A stretch of DNA of 64,000 nucleotides. Origin: DATLGB01 sp038258425. Its GTDB lineage: Bacteria > Actinomycetota > Thermoleophilia > Solirubrobacterales > Solirubrobacteraceae. The DNA lies in contig JBBSPV010000019.1 of assembly GCA_038258425.1 (NCBI GenBank), forward strand, positions 1-64,000, given 5' to 3'. The notes beneath the pieces are model-generated. The model was not told the DNA's origin. It saw nothing but the letters and a program-made list of their open reading frames with translations, and did not search any database. Within the stretch, counting starts at the first letter, position 1. Each line of letters opens with the position of its first letter. This document shows, piece after piece, positions 41,320-49,127 of the stretch. Made by a program: the position numbers and the translations under genes.

Positions 41320-42825
41320 TCAGCGCCGCGCGGGCGCGGCGACCGCGACGGCGGCGCGCACGGGACCGGCGGCGTTGCCCGCGAGGTCAGTGGCGGTGAG
41401 CGTCACCTCGTACGCACGCGTCCGCCTCGGCGGCGTCACGCGGACGGACTGCCGGCCGCGCCCGAGCATGGAGGTGCGGCTGAGCACGAGCCGGCCGCCG
41501 CGCCGCAGCTGAACCGTCACGCGCGACAGCTTCGACACCCGGAAGCGCAGCCGCCCCGGCCGGCCGGCCCGCAGGCGCTGGGCGGGCACCGACAGCCGCG
41601 GCGGTGTGCGCAGGTCGCGGCGGAAGCGCGAGGCCGCGTCGCAGTAGACCGCCGTGGTCGTCCGGTCGCAGAGCGACTGGAGGAAGCCGATCAGCACCTC
41701 GTGGTAGTTGAGGTCGGACTCGTAGGTGGCCGTGCCGCGCGAGTACAGCGACCAGGCACCCGTGTCGAAGGTCGGCACCTCCTTGCGCGCCGCGGCGTCG
41801 CCGCGGGCGAAGAGCCGCCCCGCCGTCCGGTCCTGGGCGATCTGCGCGAAGTCGTAGAGGCCGACGAGCGACTGGATGAAGCCGTTGAGGATCCGCAGCC
41901 GCGGGGCGAAGGAGTACTGGACGAAGTGCAGGCCGCCGTCGGCGCGGGTGCGAACCCCCGCGGGCGGCGCGACCTCGAAGACCCGCAGGCCGCGCCGCAG
42001 CCGCGGCAGCAGCTCGTCGCCGCGGCCGGCGCGGACCGCCGCGCGCGCCATGGCCTGCAGTCCCGTCCCCTGGGCGAGGCTCGAGACCCAGGGCGGCAGC
42101 CCGCCGTCGAAGGCGTAGTCGTACTCCCAGGCGATCCCGCCGGCGCGGTCGGCGGCGAGCGGGAGCAGCTCGTCGAGCAGCCGGGTCATCTTCACCAGCC
42201 CCGTGCGGGCCTTGAAGAGCGCGTTGAGCTTGCCGAAGTTCGCCAGCGGATGGAACTGCAGCCCGGCTCCCGGCACGTACTGCCACACGAGCTGGGAGCC
42301 GTCGAAGGAGACCCGCTGGCCCGAGGCCAGCAGCGGCCCCCTCGCCCACCACTCGCGGTTTCGCTGCAGCGTGAGGAAGAGCACCGGCACTCGCGAGGCG
42401 GTCAGCGAGCCGCGCGCGGCCAGGCCGTCGAGCGTCGCGAGCACGCCGGCGAGCTCGACGCGCCGGCGGCCGGTCAGCCGCCGCGCGAGCCGCCGGTCGC
42501 GCAGGTACTCCGCCCGATGGGCGTCACGCGTCGCGGCGTCGAGGGCGCCGGCGGCCCGCAGCCGGCGGAGCTCGCCCAGCACGGTGCGGCGGCGAGCGGC
42601 CCTCGCCGACCCGGGCCGGCGACGTTCCCCCAGGTGCGTGGCCCCGGCGGCGGCGGGGAGGCGCTCGCGGGCAGCGACGCCCGGAGCCTCGCGGCGGTCG
42701 ATCCGCCCGTGCGGGCCCAGGACGGGGACGACGTCCGCGTCCGCCGCCGCGGGAACGAGCAGCAGCGCGCCGAGGAGCAGTCCGGCAAGCCGTGTGAACG
42801 GCGCGTTGAGCCTGGCCCTGGCCAC
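41320..42825 (-). CDS. secreted protein with D-glucuronyl C5-epimerase-type domain
   Basis: 501 aa from GTG 42825, 8 nt after a TACCAT box; the frame is open much further upstream, but that part is antisense to two other genes. There is an N-terminal signal peptide (LAGLLLGALLLVPAAADADV) and a charged helical region to about residue 140. A C5-epimerase C-terminal-type alpha/alpha domain follows, with GGIAWEYDYAFDGGLPPWVS, LAQGTGLQAMARAAVRAG and TFDTGAWSLYSRGTATYESD. A short Ig-like C-terminal domain closes the protein. The eukaryotic relatives epimerise uronic acids in heparan sulfate; here an exported polysaccharide could be the substrate. Confidence 0.78.
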   Translation of the reverse strand: MARARLNAPFTRLAGLLLGALLLVPAAADADVVPVLGPHGRIDRREAPGVAARERLPAAAGATHLGERRRPGSARAARRRTVLGELRRLRAAGALDAATRDAHRAEYLRDRRLARRLTGRRRVELAGVLATLDGLAARGSLTASRVPVLFLTLQRNREWWARGPLLASGQRVSFDGSQLVWQYVPGAGLQFHPLANFGKLNALFKARTGLVKMTRLLDELLPLAADRAGGIAWEYDYAFDGGLPPWVSSLAQGTGLQAMARAAVRAGRGDELLPRLRRGLRVFEVAPPAGVRTRADGGLHFVQYSFAPRLRILNGFIQSLVGLYDFAQIAQDRTAGRLFARGDAAARKEVPTFDTGAWSLYSRGTATYESDLNYHEVLIGFLQSLCDRTTTAVYCDAASRFRRDLRTPPRLSVPAQRLRAGRPGRLRFRVSKLSRVTVQLRRGGRLVLSRTSMLGRGRQSVRVTPPRRTRAYEVTLTATDLAGNAAGPVRAAVAVAAPARR

Positions 42826-42833
42826 GAGGACCG

Positions 42834-42843
42834 ATGGTAGGCT
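42834..42843. promoter_or_regulatory. second shared bidirectional -10 element
   Basis: In ATGGTAGGCT the TA at 42838-42839 is used by TAGGCT on the plus strand (lipoprotein start ATG 42856) and by TACCAT on the minus strand (epimerase-like gene, GTG 42825). The layout is the same as at 38610-38619. Confidence 0.55.
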
Positions 42844-42855
42844 CGCCGGTTCCCC

Positions 42856-43986
42856 ATGAACCACAGGAGCTCCATCGTGCAACGCATCCTGCGTCCCCTC
42901 CTGCTGCTGGCCGCGCTGGTCGCGGTGACGGCCGGCATCGTCGCCTGCGGCGGGTCCGACGGCGGCACGGGCGGCGGCAAGAAGGCCAGCTCGGACACCG
43001 ACGTCAACACGATCCTCGACCAGATGTTCAGCGGGGACCAGAAGCTCGAGAAGGGCAAGCTCTCCCTGTCGCTGAAGGGCGACGTCTCCGGAGGCTCGAG
43101 CCCCGGCGCCTTCGACGTCTCGCTCTCCGGCCCGTTCGAGACCCAGGGCACCGGCAAGCTCCCGAAGTTCGACTTCGACGTCGCCCTCTCCGGCGGCGGC
43201 CAGAACGTCAAGGCGGGCGCCGAGTCGACGGGCGAGAAGGGCTTCGTCAACTTCAACGGCCAGGACTACGCCGTCTCGGACCAGGTCTTCAAGCAGTTCC
43301 AGGACGGCTACGAGAAGTCCGCCCGGGAGAGCAAGAAGAACGGCAAGGACAAGCAGGGCCTCGCCCAGCTCGGCCTGGACCCCAAGAGCTGGCTGACGAA
43401 CCCGAAGAACGCCGGCGACGGCAAGGTCGGCGACGAGGACGTGGTGCGCATCACCGGCGGCGTGAACCTCGACCGGATGCTCGACGACATCAACACAGCG
43501 CTCTCCAAGGCCGGCCAGCTCGGCGCGAGCGGGGCCAATCTCCCCTCCCAGATCACCCCGCAGCAGAAGCAGCAGGTCATGGACGCGGTCCAGGACGTCA
43601 AGGTGGAGATGGACGCGGCGAAGTCCGACTCCTCCCTGCGGCGGATGCTCGTCACGTTCAAGGCGAAGGACAAGAACAGCTCCCAGGCGGTCGACGCGAC
43701 CTTCGACCTCCAGCTGACCGACGTCGGCCAGAGCCAGGACTTTCCCGAGCCGTCGAACACGAAGCCGTTCGACCAGCTGCTGCAGCAGTTCGGCGGCGGG
43801 CTCGGCGCGGGCTCGGGCTCGGGGAGCGGCTCGGGGTCGGGCTCGGGCAGCGGGTCGGGCTCCGGTGGGTCGGGCTCTTCGGGCGGCTCGGCGAGCCAGG
43901 AGGATCTGCAGAAGTACACGGACTGCCTCAAGAAGGCGGGCTCGGACACCGCGAAGGCCCAGGAGTGCGCCTCCCTGCTCGGCTGA
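42856..43986 (+). CDS. lipoprotein with Gly-Ser linker
   Basis: 376 aa. The signal peptide has lipobox IVAC (Cys about 31). The mature protein is hydrophilic, with a beta-rich domain (KLSLSLKGDVSGG, FDVSLSGPFETQGTGK, FVNFNGQDYAVSD) whose layout recalls LppX/LprG-like lipid carriers, though I cannot confirm the family. A run of about ten Gly-Ser pairs (43807-43875) links to a C-terminal EDLQKYTDCLKKAGSDTAKA stretch with two cysteines. It is divergent from the epimerase-domain gene on a shared -10 element. Confidence 0.8.
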   Translation: MNHRSSIVQRILRPLLLLAALVAVTAGIVACGGSDGGTGGGKKASSDTDVNTILDQMFSGDQKLEKGKLSLSLKGDVSGGSSPGAFDVSLSGPFETQGTGKLPKFDFDVALSGGGQNVKAGAESTGEKGFVNFNGQDYAVSDQVFKQFQDGYEKSARESKKNGKDKQGLAQLGLDPKSWLTNPKNAGDGKVGDEDVVRITGGVNLDRMLDDINTALSKAGQLGASGANLPSQITPQQKQQVMDAVQDVKVEMDAAKSDSSLRRMLVTFKAKDKNSSQAVDATFDLQLTDVGQSQDFPEPSNTKPFDQLLQQFGGGLGAGSGSGSGSGSGSGSGSGSGGSGSSGGSASQEDLQKYTDCLKKAGSDTAKAQECASLLG

Positions 43987-44012
43987 GCGCGTAGGCCGGG
44001 GCGCCGGGGACC

Positions 44013-44018
44013 TAGGGT
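44013..44018 (+). promoter_or_regulatory. -10 box TAGGGT of the antiporter gene
   Basis: TAGGGT ends 7 nt before GTG 44026, with no ribosome binding site between. Confidence 0.5.
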
Positions 44019-44025
44019 TCCCGGC

Positions 44026-45147
44026 GTGTCCGGCCTGCGGCGGTTCCTGCTCAGCGGCGGAGGGTGGCCGTACCTCCTGGCGCCCTTCATCCCCATCGCC
44101 GTCGCCCTGGACATCGCGGGGGCGTCGGCGACGCTCGTGTTCTCGACGTCCGCGCTCGGCGTCGTGCCGACCGCGGCGCTCATGGGGCGCGCCACGGAGG
44201 CGCTCGCGGCCCGCTCCGGGCCGGGCATCGGCGGGCTGCTCAACGTCACCTTCGGCAACGCGCCCGAGCTGATCATCGCCTTCTTCGCCCTGCGCGCCGG
44301 CTTGCAGGAGGTCGTCAAGGCGTCCCTGATCGGCTCCGTGCTCGGCAACGTCCTCCTCGTCCTCGGCGCCTCGATGCTCGCCGGCGGCCTGAAGTACCGG
44401 GTGCAGAAATTCGATCCGACCGCCGCCGGGGCCCAGGCCGGCATGCTGCTGCTCGCGTCCGCGGCACTCGTGCTGCCGGCGATCTTCCAGCTCGTGTCGG
44501 GCGGCGGCCTGCCCTCGCCGACTGCGGAGTCCAAGGAGTTCGGGGGCGACCTGGAGGCGATCTCGGTGATCGTGTCCGTCATCCTGCTGGCCACGTACGC
44601 GGCCGGTCTGATCTTCTCCCTGGGCACCCACAAGGATCTCTTCAACCCCGGGCACGGCAGGGAGGAGGGCGAGGCCGTGGCGGGGACCTGGTCGGTCAAG
44701 CGCTCCGTGGGCCTGCTGGCCATCGCCGGCGTGGCCGTCGGGCTCATGTCGGAGATCCTCGTCGGCTCGATCGAGGAGGCCGCCTCCAGCGTCGGCCTGT
44801 CGCCGTTCTTCGTCGGCCTCGTCGTCGTCGCCATCGTCGGCAACGCCGCCGAGCACTGGGTCGCCGTGTCCGTCGCCGTGCGGGACAAGATGGACCTCTC
44901 GATGAACATCGCGATCGGCTCCGGCGCGCAGATCGCGCTCTTCGTCGCGCCCGTGCTCGTCCTGCTGAGCTTCGTCGTCGGTCCGTTCCCGATGGCGCTC
45001 GTGTTCAACGGCTTCGAGGTGGCCAGCGTCCTGCTCGCGGTCCTCATCGCCATCCACGTCACCGGCGACGGGGAGTCGACGTGGTTCGAGGGCTTCCAGC
45101 TGCTCGCGGTCTACGTCGTGCTCGGCGCGACGTTCCTGTTCGTCTGA
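44026..45147 (+). CDS. Ca2+/H+ antiporter (CaCA family, Cax-type)
   Basis: 373 aa, GTG start, leaderless. About eleven membrane helices contain the two inverted alpha repeats: GGLLNVTFGNAPELIIAFFA in the first half and VGLVVVAIVGNAAEHWVAVS in the second. The GNAPE and GNAAE motifs, with the ion-binding glutamates, are diagnostic for cation/proton exchangers. An acidic cytoplasmic loop (GHGREEGEAVAG) lies between the halves. It should export Ca2+. Confidence 0.95.
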   Translation: MSGLRRFLLSGGGWPYLLAPFIPIAVALDIAGASATLVFSTSALGVVPTAALMGRATEALAARSGPGIGGLLNVTFGNAPELIIAFFALRAGLQEVVKASLIGSVLGNVLLVLGASMLAGGLKYRVQKFDPTAAGAQAGMLLLASAALVLPAIFQLVSGGGLPSPTAESKEFGGDLEAISVIVSVILLATYAAGLIFSLGTHKDLFNPGHGREEGEAVAGTWSVKRSVGLLAIAGVAVGLMSEILVGSIEEAASSVGLSPFFVGLVVVAIVGNAAEHWVAVSVAVRDKMDLSMNIAIGSGAQIALFVAPVLVLLSFVVGPFPMALVFNGFEVASVLLAVLIAIHVTGDGESTWFEGFQLLAVYVVLGATFLFV

Positions 45148-45195
45148 GGCTCCGCGTGCGCGCCTTCCGCGCCTGATGCAGTAGGGCTGTGACAC

Positions 45196-45573
45196 ATGGA
45201 TGTCTATCCCTCACTCACGTACGGCGACCTCGAGGCCGCCGTCGAGCAGCTCGAGGCGGCCTTCGACCTTCAGGTCGAGGACCGCATCCTCGACGACGCG
45301 GGGACCCTGCGCGCTTGCACCGTGCGCTACGGCGACGGTCGCGTGCTGCTGCAGCCCGACCTGCCCGAGGAGCTGCACGGCACCCACGTCGGGCAGGGAT
45401 GGGTGTACGTGGCCGTCCACGATGCCGACGCCCACTGGCGCCGGGCGCTTGCTGCCGGCGCCGAGGTCCTCAACGAGCCCCACGACGCCTTCGACGGCGC
45501 CCAGCGCGGCTACAGCGCTCGCGACCGCGAAGGCAACCTTTGGAGCTTCGGCACCGACCGCCCGGGCGGCTGA
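45196..45573 (+). CDS. VOC-family (glyoxalase/bleomycin-resistance-like) protein
   Basis: 125 aa from ATG 45196, with TAGGGC at 45182-45187 as a likely -10 box. The start VYPSLTYGDLEAAVEQLEAA and the end RGYSARDREGNLWSFGTDRP are typical of the PhnB-like/bleomycin-resistance branch (RDPEGN-x-W-x-FGT). The usual first metal-ligand His is replaced, so it may bind a substrate without being an enzyme. Its stop abuts that of the convergent reductase gene. Confidence 0.88.
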   Translation: MDVYPSLTYGDLEAAVEQLEAAFDLQVEDRILDDAGTLRACTVRYGDGRVLLQPDLPEELHGTHVGQGWVYVAVHDADAHWRRALAAGAEVLNEPHDAFDGAQRGYSARDREGNLWSFGTDRPGG

Positions 45574-46149
45574 TCAGTCGCGGATGACGCCATAGCGCAG
45601 GTGCGTAGCGTTCGGGCTCTGGACGCTGTCGAGCTGCTCCAGGCGCACGGGGCGGCCGCCGAGATCGTCGACCAGGCGCGTGCCGGCGCCGAGCAGCACA
45701 GGCACGAGGTGGACGTGCACCTCGTCGACTCGACCCGCCCGCAGCAGCTGCGCACCGACGCTGGAGCTGAACACGTCCACGTCCTTGTCGCCCGCCACGT
45801 CCAGAGCCTGGTCGAGCGCTTCCTCGGCTGAGCCTACGAACGTGTAGACCCCGCCCTCCGGCACGTCGTCGGGCACGGAGTGCGACACGATGAAGGTCGG
45901 CGTGCGCAGCTCGTCGCCCGGGCCGTCGGCCTGCCACCACTCGATGGAGCGGTCGTAGGTGCGCCGACCGGCCAGGCTCGCGCCGACGCCGGCCTGGCTC
46001 TCGGCCAGCAGGCGCTTGCTCACGGTGTCGGCCGACCAGTGATGATGCAGGATCTGGCCGCCCGGCCCCATCGGTTCCACGAGGGTCGGATCGGAGGCGG
46101 TGGTGTAGCCGTCGAGGGACGCGCTGATCTCGAAGCGCACGGTGCTCAT
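45574..46149 (-). CDS. dihydrofolate-reductase-like (RibD C-terminal domain) protein
   Basis: 191 aa from ATG 46149, overlapping the upstream stop (ATGA). The RibD_C fold is shown by VRFEISASLDGYTTASDPTL, ASLAGRRTYDRSIEWWQADG, PTFIVSHSV and the NADPH-binding VDVFSSSVGAQLLRAGRVDE and LVPVLLGAGTRLVDDLGGRP. It is a stand-alone reductase of unknown substrate, co-transcribed with a BBE-type flavoprotein. Confidence 0.9.
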   Translation of the reverse strand: MSTVRFEISASLDGYTTASDPTLVEPMGPGGQILHHHWSADTVSKRLLAESQAGVGASLAGRRTYDRSIEWWQADGPGDELRTPTFIVSHSVPDDVPEGGVYTFVGSAEEALDQALDVAGDKDVDVFSSSVGAQLLRAGRVDEVHVHLVPVLLGAGTRLVDDLGGRPVRLEQLDSVQSPNATHLRYGVIRD

Positions 46150-47540
46150 GCCTGCTCCTGTCGCGTCGTGCCTCGCTCGCGCTTCGGGCTCGCGAGGCCG
46201 GTAGGGGGGATGTTGTGGTTGAGGTGCAAGACGTTCTCGGGGTCGTAGGCGTCCTTGACCGTGATCAGGCGCGCGCGCTTGGCCTCGGGGTACGCGCGGC
46301 GGACGCCCGTCGCGCCTTCGTCGCTGAGGGCGTTGACGTAGGCGCCGGTGGCGAACGGCTCCAGCTTGGCGGCCGTCTGTCGCGCGGCTTCGATGCGCGG
46401 CCCGTCCTCGTCGGGATGGATCCACTTGGTGGCGGCGACGTACTCGAAGCGTGTGTGGCGATGACCGAACGCCGTGGCGTCGTCGTCGACGTCGGCGATC
46501 GCGCCGCCGTAGGCCTGCAGGCTGACGTCGGGCAGGGTGGTGTCGGCCGGGTCTCGGTCCAGGAGCGCCTCGATGGCGCCGTCGGACAGGTCGGCGAGGT
46601 AGTGGCCCTTCCAGTAGCGACGGTGCCGGTGGCCCTGGATGGTGTCGTCGCGGGTCTGCAGCGCCCGGTAGGAGAGGTCGCGCACCGCCTCGTCTTGCGG
46701 TGTGCCGACGGAGCGCAGCGCCCCCAGCAGGTCCCGGCCCGCGGGCGGGTCGCCGACCCACACGTAGCCGAGGGTGGCGGCGTCGCGGGAGATGGTTGCG
46801 GTCAGGGTGGCCCGGCGCGGGGCCTGCTCGGCGAGGTCGCGCCAGCCGCGCAGCGCTTCGGCGGCGCGATCGAGCGGGAACGTCAGGTCCGCGACCAGCG
46901 CTCGGGTGCCGACGGCGTGGAGCCGGAACTCGAACTCGACCACGATGCCGAAGTTGCCGCCACCCCCGCGCAGGCCCCAGAACAGGTCGGAGTGCTCGTC
47001 GGCGGACGCCCGGACGACGTCGCCGTCCGCGGTGACGACGGTGTAGGAGACGACGTTGTCGCAGGCGAGGCCGTGCTGGCGCGCCAGCCAGCCCATGCCG
47101 CCGCCGAGTGTCAGACCGCCGACGCCGGTGTGCGAGACGTTGCCCGCCGTGGTGGCCAGGCCGAACGCCTGGGACGCCTCGTCCAGGGCTCCGAGCCTCG
47201 CGCCGCCCTGCACCCGGGCACGTCGCGCGAGGGGATCGACACTGACGCCGTCCAGCCGGGTGAGGTCGATCATGAGCCCGCCGTGCGGAACGGCGAGGCC
47301 GGCGATGTTGTGGCCGCCGCAGCGCACGCCGACCTCCAGCTCGCGCTCACGGGCCGTGCGCACCGCGGTGACGACGTCATCGATCGAGGCGCACCTGACG
47401 ATGAGCGCGGGGCGGTGGTCGATCATCGCGTTCCAGACCGACCGCGCGGCGTCGTATCCAGGGGTGCCGGGGGCGAGCAGCTGACCGGCGAGGCGCGAAC
47501 CGCGAGCGTTTCTGGCGGGAGCTTCGGGCGCGGTGGTCAT
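46146..47540 (-). CDS. FAD-linked oxidase of the berberine-bridge-enzyme type
   Basis: 464 aa. The N-terminal FAD_binding_4 domain has VGVRCGGHNIAG, His 77 being the covalent FAD site. VSHTGVGGLTLGGGMGWLAR has Ser-His where bicovalent members have cysteine, so a single covalent link is expected. The C-terminal BBE domain ends ITVKDAYDPENVLHLNHNI, the usual closing motif. Such enzymes oxidise sugars, alcohols or alkaloid-like substrates. The divergent MocR regulator starts only 30-78 nt away and probably controls this gene and the reductase. Confidence 0.92.
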   Translation of the reverse strand: MTTAPEAPARNARGSRLAGQLLAPGTPGYDAARSVWNAMIDHRPALIVRCASIDDVVTAVRTARERELEVGVRCGGHNIAGLAVPHGGLMIDLTRLDGVSVDPLARRARVQGGARLGALDEASQAFGLATTAGNVSHTGVGGLTLGGGMGWLARQHGLACDNVVSYTVVTADGDVVRASADEHSDLFWGLRGGGGNFGIVVEFEFRLHAVGTRALVADLTFPLDRAAEALRGWRDLAEQAPRRATLTATISRDAATLGYVWVGDPPAGRDLLGALRSVGTPQDEAVRDLSYRALQTRDDTIQGHRHRRYWKGHYLADLSDGAIEALLDRDPADTTLPDVSLQAYGGAIADVDDDATAFGHRHTRFEYVAATKWIHPDEDGPRIEAARQTAAKLEPFATGAYVNALSDEGATGVRRAYPEAKRARLITVKDAYDPENVLHLNHNIPPTGLASPKRERGTTRQEQA

Positions 47541-47562
47541 GACGTGGAGGCTTCCAGGAATC

Positions 47563-47605
47563 GGTCCACTTGATAAGGTCCGTTCTTACGGTGTCCTTGA
47601 GGACC
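47563..47605. promoter_or_regulatory. possible MocR operator between divergent genes
   Basis: The short divergent region contains GGTCC at 47563 and 47577 and the palindrome GTCCT-TG-AGGAC (47593-47604). MocR regulators commonly bind direct or inverted repeats overlapping such divergent promoters; no clear -35/-10 pair can be assigned. Confidence 0.4.
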
Positions 47606-49117
47606 AATTTGTCACCGGTGTCGGAGCTGGTCATCGACTTGGACCGCGACGGCGGGGCCGCGCTGCACCGTCAGATCGAGGCGTCGATCCGCGCGCGCAT
47701 CCGCTCGGGGGGCCTGCCGGCCGGCATCGCGCTGCCGCCGACCCGCGCGTTGGCGGCTGAGCTGGATGTCTCGCGCGGGGTCGTCGTCGAGGCCTATGCG
47801 CAGCTCGTGGCCGAGGGGTACCTGACCAGCCGCAGCGGCGGCTACACGCAGGTGGCGCCCGGGGCGACCGCCGCACGGCCGGCGGCCGTGCAGCGGCCGG
47901 CCGGGTCGCCGCCGTCCGACCCCGTCGTCGACTTCGGCTACGGTCGCGGCAACCCCCAGGCCTTCCCGCGGGCCGCCTGGCTGCGCTCGGTGCGCCGCGT
48001 CCTCACCGAGGCCGCCGACGAGCGTCTCGGCTACCTCGACGGCCGCGGCGCGGTGGAGCTGCGCTCGGAGCTTGCCGCCTACCTCAACCGCGTGCGCGGG
48101 ACGGATGCCGACCCCGATTCGATCGTCGTCACCAACGGCTACGCGCAGGCGGCGTCGCTGCTGATGGGTGTGCTGGCCGGCCGTGGCGCCACGACGCTGG
48201 CCGTGGAAGACCCGTCCTCCATCGACGACGCCCGTCCGATCGCGCAGGCGCTGGGCATAGACGTGGTCGGCGTGCCGGTGGGCGACGACGGGGTGCGGGT
48301 GGACGCCCTGGCGAAGCTGGACGCCGACGTCCTCGTCCTCACCCCTTCGCACCAGTGGCCGACCGGGGGCGTGCTCTCCCCCGAGGCGCGCGCTGCGGTG
48401 CTCGCGTGGGCGCAAGAGACGGGGGCGCTGGTTCTCGAGGACGACTATGACGCCGAGTACCGCTACGACCGCGCCCCGGTCGGCGCCATCCAGGGACTCG
48501 ACCCGGACCGGGTCGCATACGCGGGAACCGCGAGCAAGACCCTGGCCCCGGGATTCCGGCTCGGCTGGCTCGTCCTGCCGCAGGAGCTCGTGGAACCGGT
48601 CGCCGAGGCCAAGCTGCTCGCCGACCGGGGTTCGCCCATCCTGGACCAGCTGACGTTCGCCGACTTCCTCTCCCGAGGCGAGTTCGATCGCCATCTGCGA
48701 CGCATGCGCCCCGTCTATCGCTCCCGGCGCGACGCGCTCATGGCCGCGCTGGCCCGGCATCTGCCTGAGTTCGAGCCGGCCGGAATCGCGGCCGGGCTGC
48801 ATCTCGTCGCGTGGCTGCCCGAGAGTCTCGAGGAGACGTCGGTGGTCGCGGCGGCCGCCTCCGAAGGAGTCGGCGTCGCGGCCGTCTCACCCTTCCGGCT
48901 CTCGCCGGCGCCACGCGGCGGACTCATCTTCGGCTACTCGAATCTCGACGAGCGGGCGATCGAGGATGGCATCAGACGCCTGGCTCGGGCCATCTCGGCG
49001 CGCGAGACCGCGAGGACGGCAGCATCGAGTCGGCAGCCTGCCGGAGCGCAACGGGCCTGGACATCGCACGCCGAGGACGTTGAGCGCCCCACGGAGCGGC
49101 GCTCGCACCCGACGTAG
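47570..49117 (+). CDS. MocR-family regulator (GntR DNA-binding domain + aminotransferase domain)
   Basis: 515 aa if started at 47570; GTG 47618 (VSELVIDLDRDGG) looks the better start and gives 499 aa. The winged helix (about 20-85) has LHRQIEASIRARIRSGGLPA and AAELDVSRGVVVEAYAQLVA. The remainder is a fold-type-I PLP domain with LEDDYDAEYRYDRAPVGAIQ and the PLP lysine in GTASKTLAPGFRLGWLVLP. Such proteins usually sense PLP or an amino compound and control a divergent gene, here the flavoprotein/reductase pair. The C-terminal ~35 residues are unconserved. Confidence 0.92.
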   Translation: MIRSVLTVSLRTNLSPVSELVIDLDRDGGAALHRQIEASIRARIRSGGLPAGIALPPTRALAAELDVSRGVVVEAYAQLVAEGYLTSRSGGYTQVAPGATAARPAAVQRPAGSPPSDPVVDFGYGRGNPQAFPRAAWLRSVRRVLTEAADERLGYLDGRGAVELRSELAAYLNRVRGTDADPDSIVVTNGYAQAASLLMGVLAGRGATTLAVEDPSSIDDARPIAQALGIDVVGVPVGDDGVRVDALAKLDADVLVLTPSHQWPTGGVLSPEARAAVLAWAQETGALVLEDDYDAEYRYDRAPVGAIQGLDPDRVAYAGTASKTLAPGFRLGWLVLPQELVEPVAEAKLLADRGSPILDQLTFADFLSRGEFDRHLRRMRPVYRSRRDALMAALARHLPEFEPAGIAAGLHLVAWLPESLEETSVVAAAASEGVGVAAVSPFRLSPAPRGGLIFGYSNLDERAIEDGIRRLARAISARETARTAASSRQPAGAQRAWTSHAEDVERPTERRSHPT

Positions 49118-49120
49118 GCT
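49115..49120 (+). promoter_or_regulatory. -10 box TAGGCT of the LuxR-type gene
   Basis: TAGGCT ends 7 nt before ATG 49128, overlapping the stop region of the MocR gene, with no ribosome binding site. Confidence 0.5.
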
Positions 49121-49127
49121 TCCCGTC

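Noticed and set aside
42826..45195. Very long minus-strand open frame continuing upstream of the epimerase-like gene
   Set aside because: It is antisense to the lipoprotein and Ca2+/H+ antiporter genes, which have clear family motifs; the residues are Arg/Asp/His-rich and low in complexity, as shadows of GC-rich genes are.
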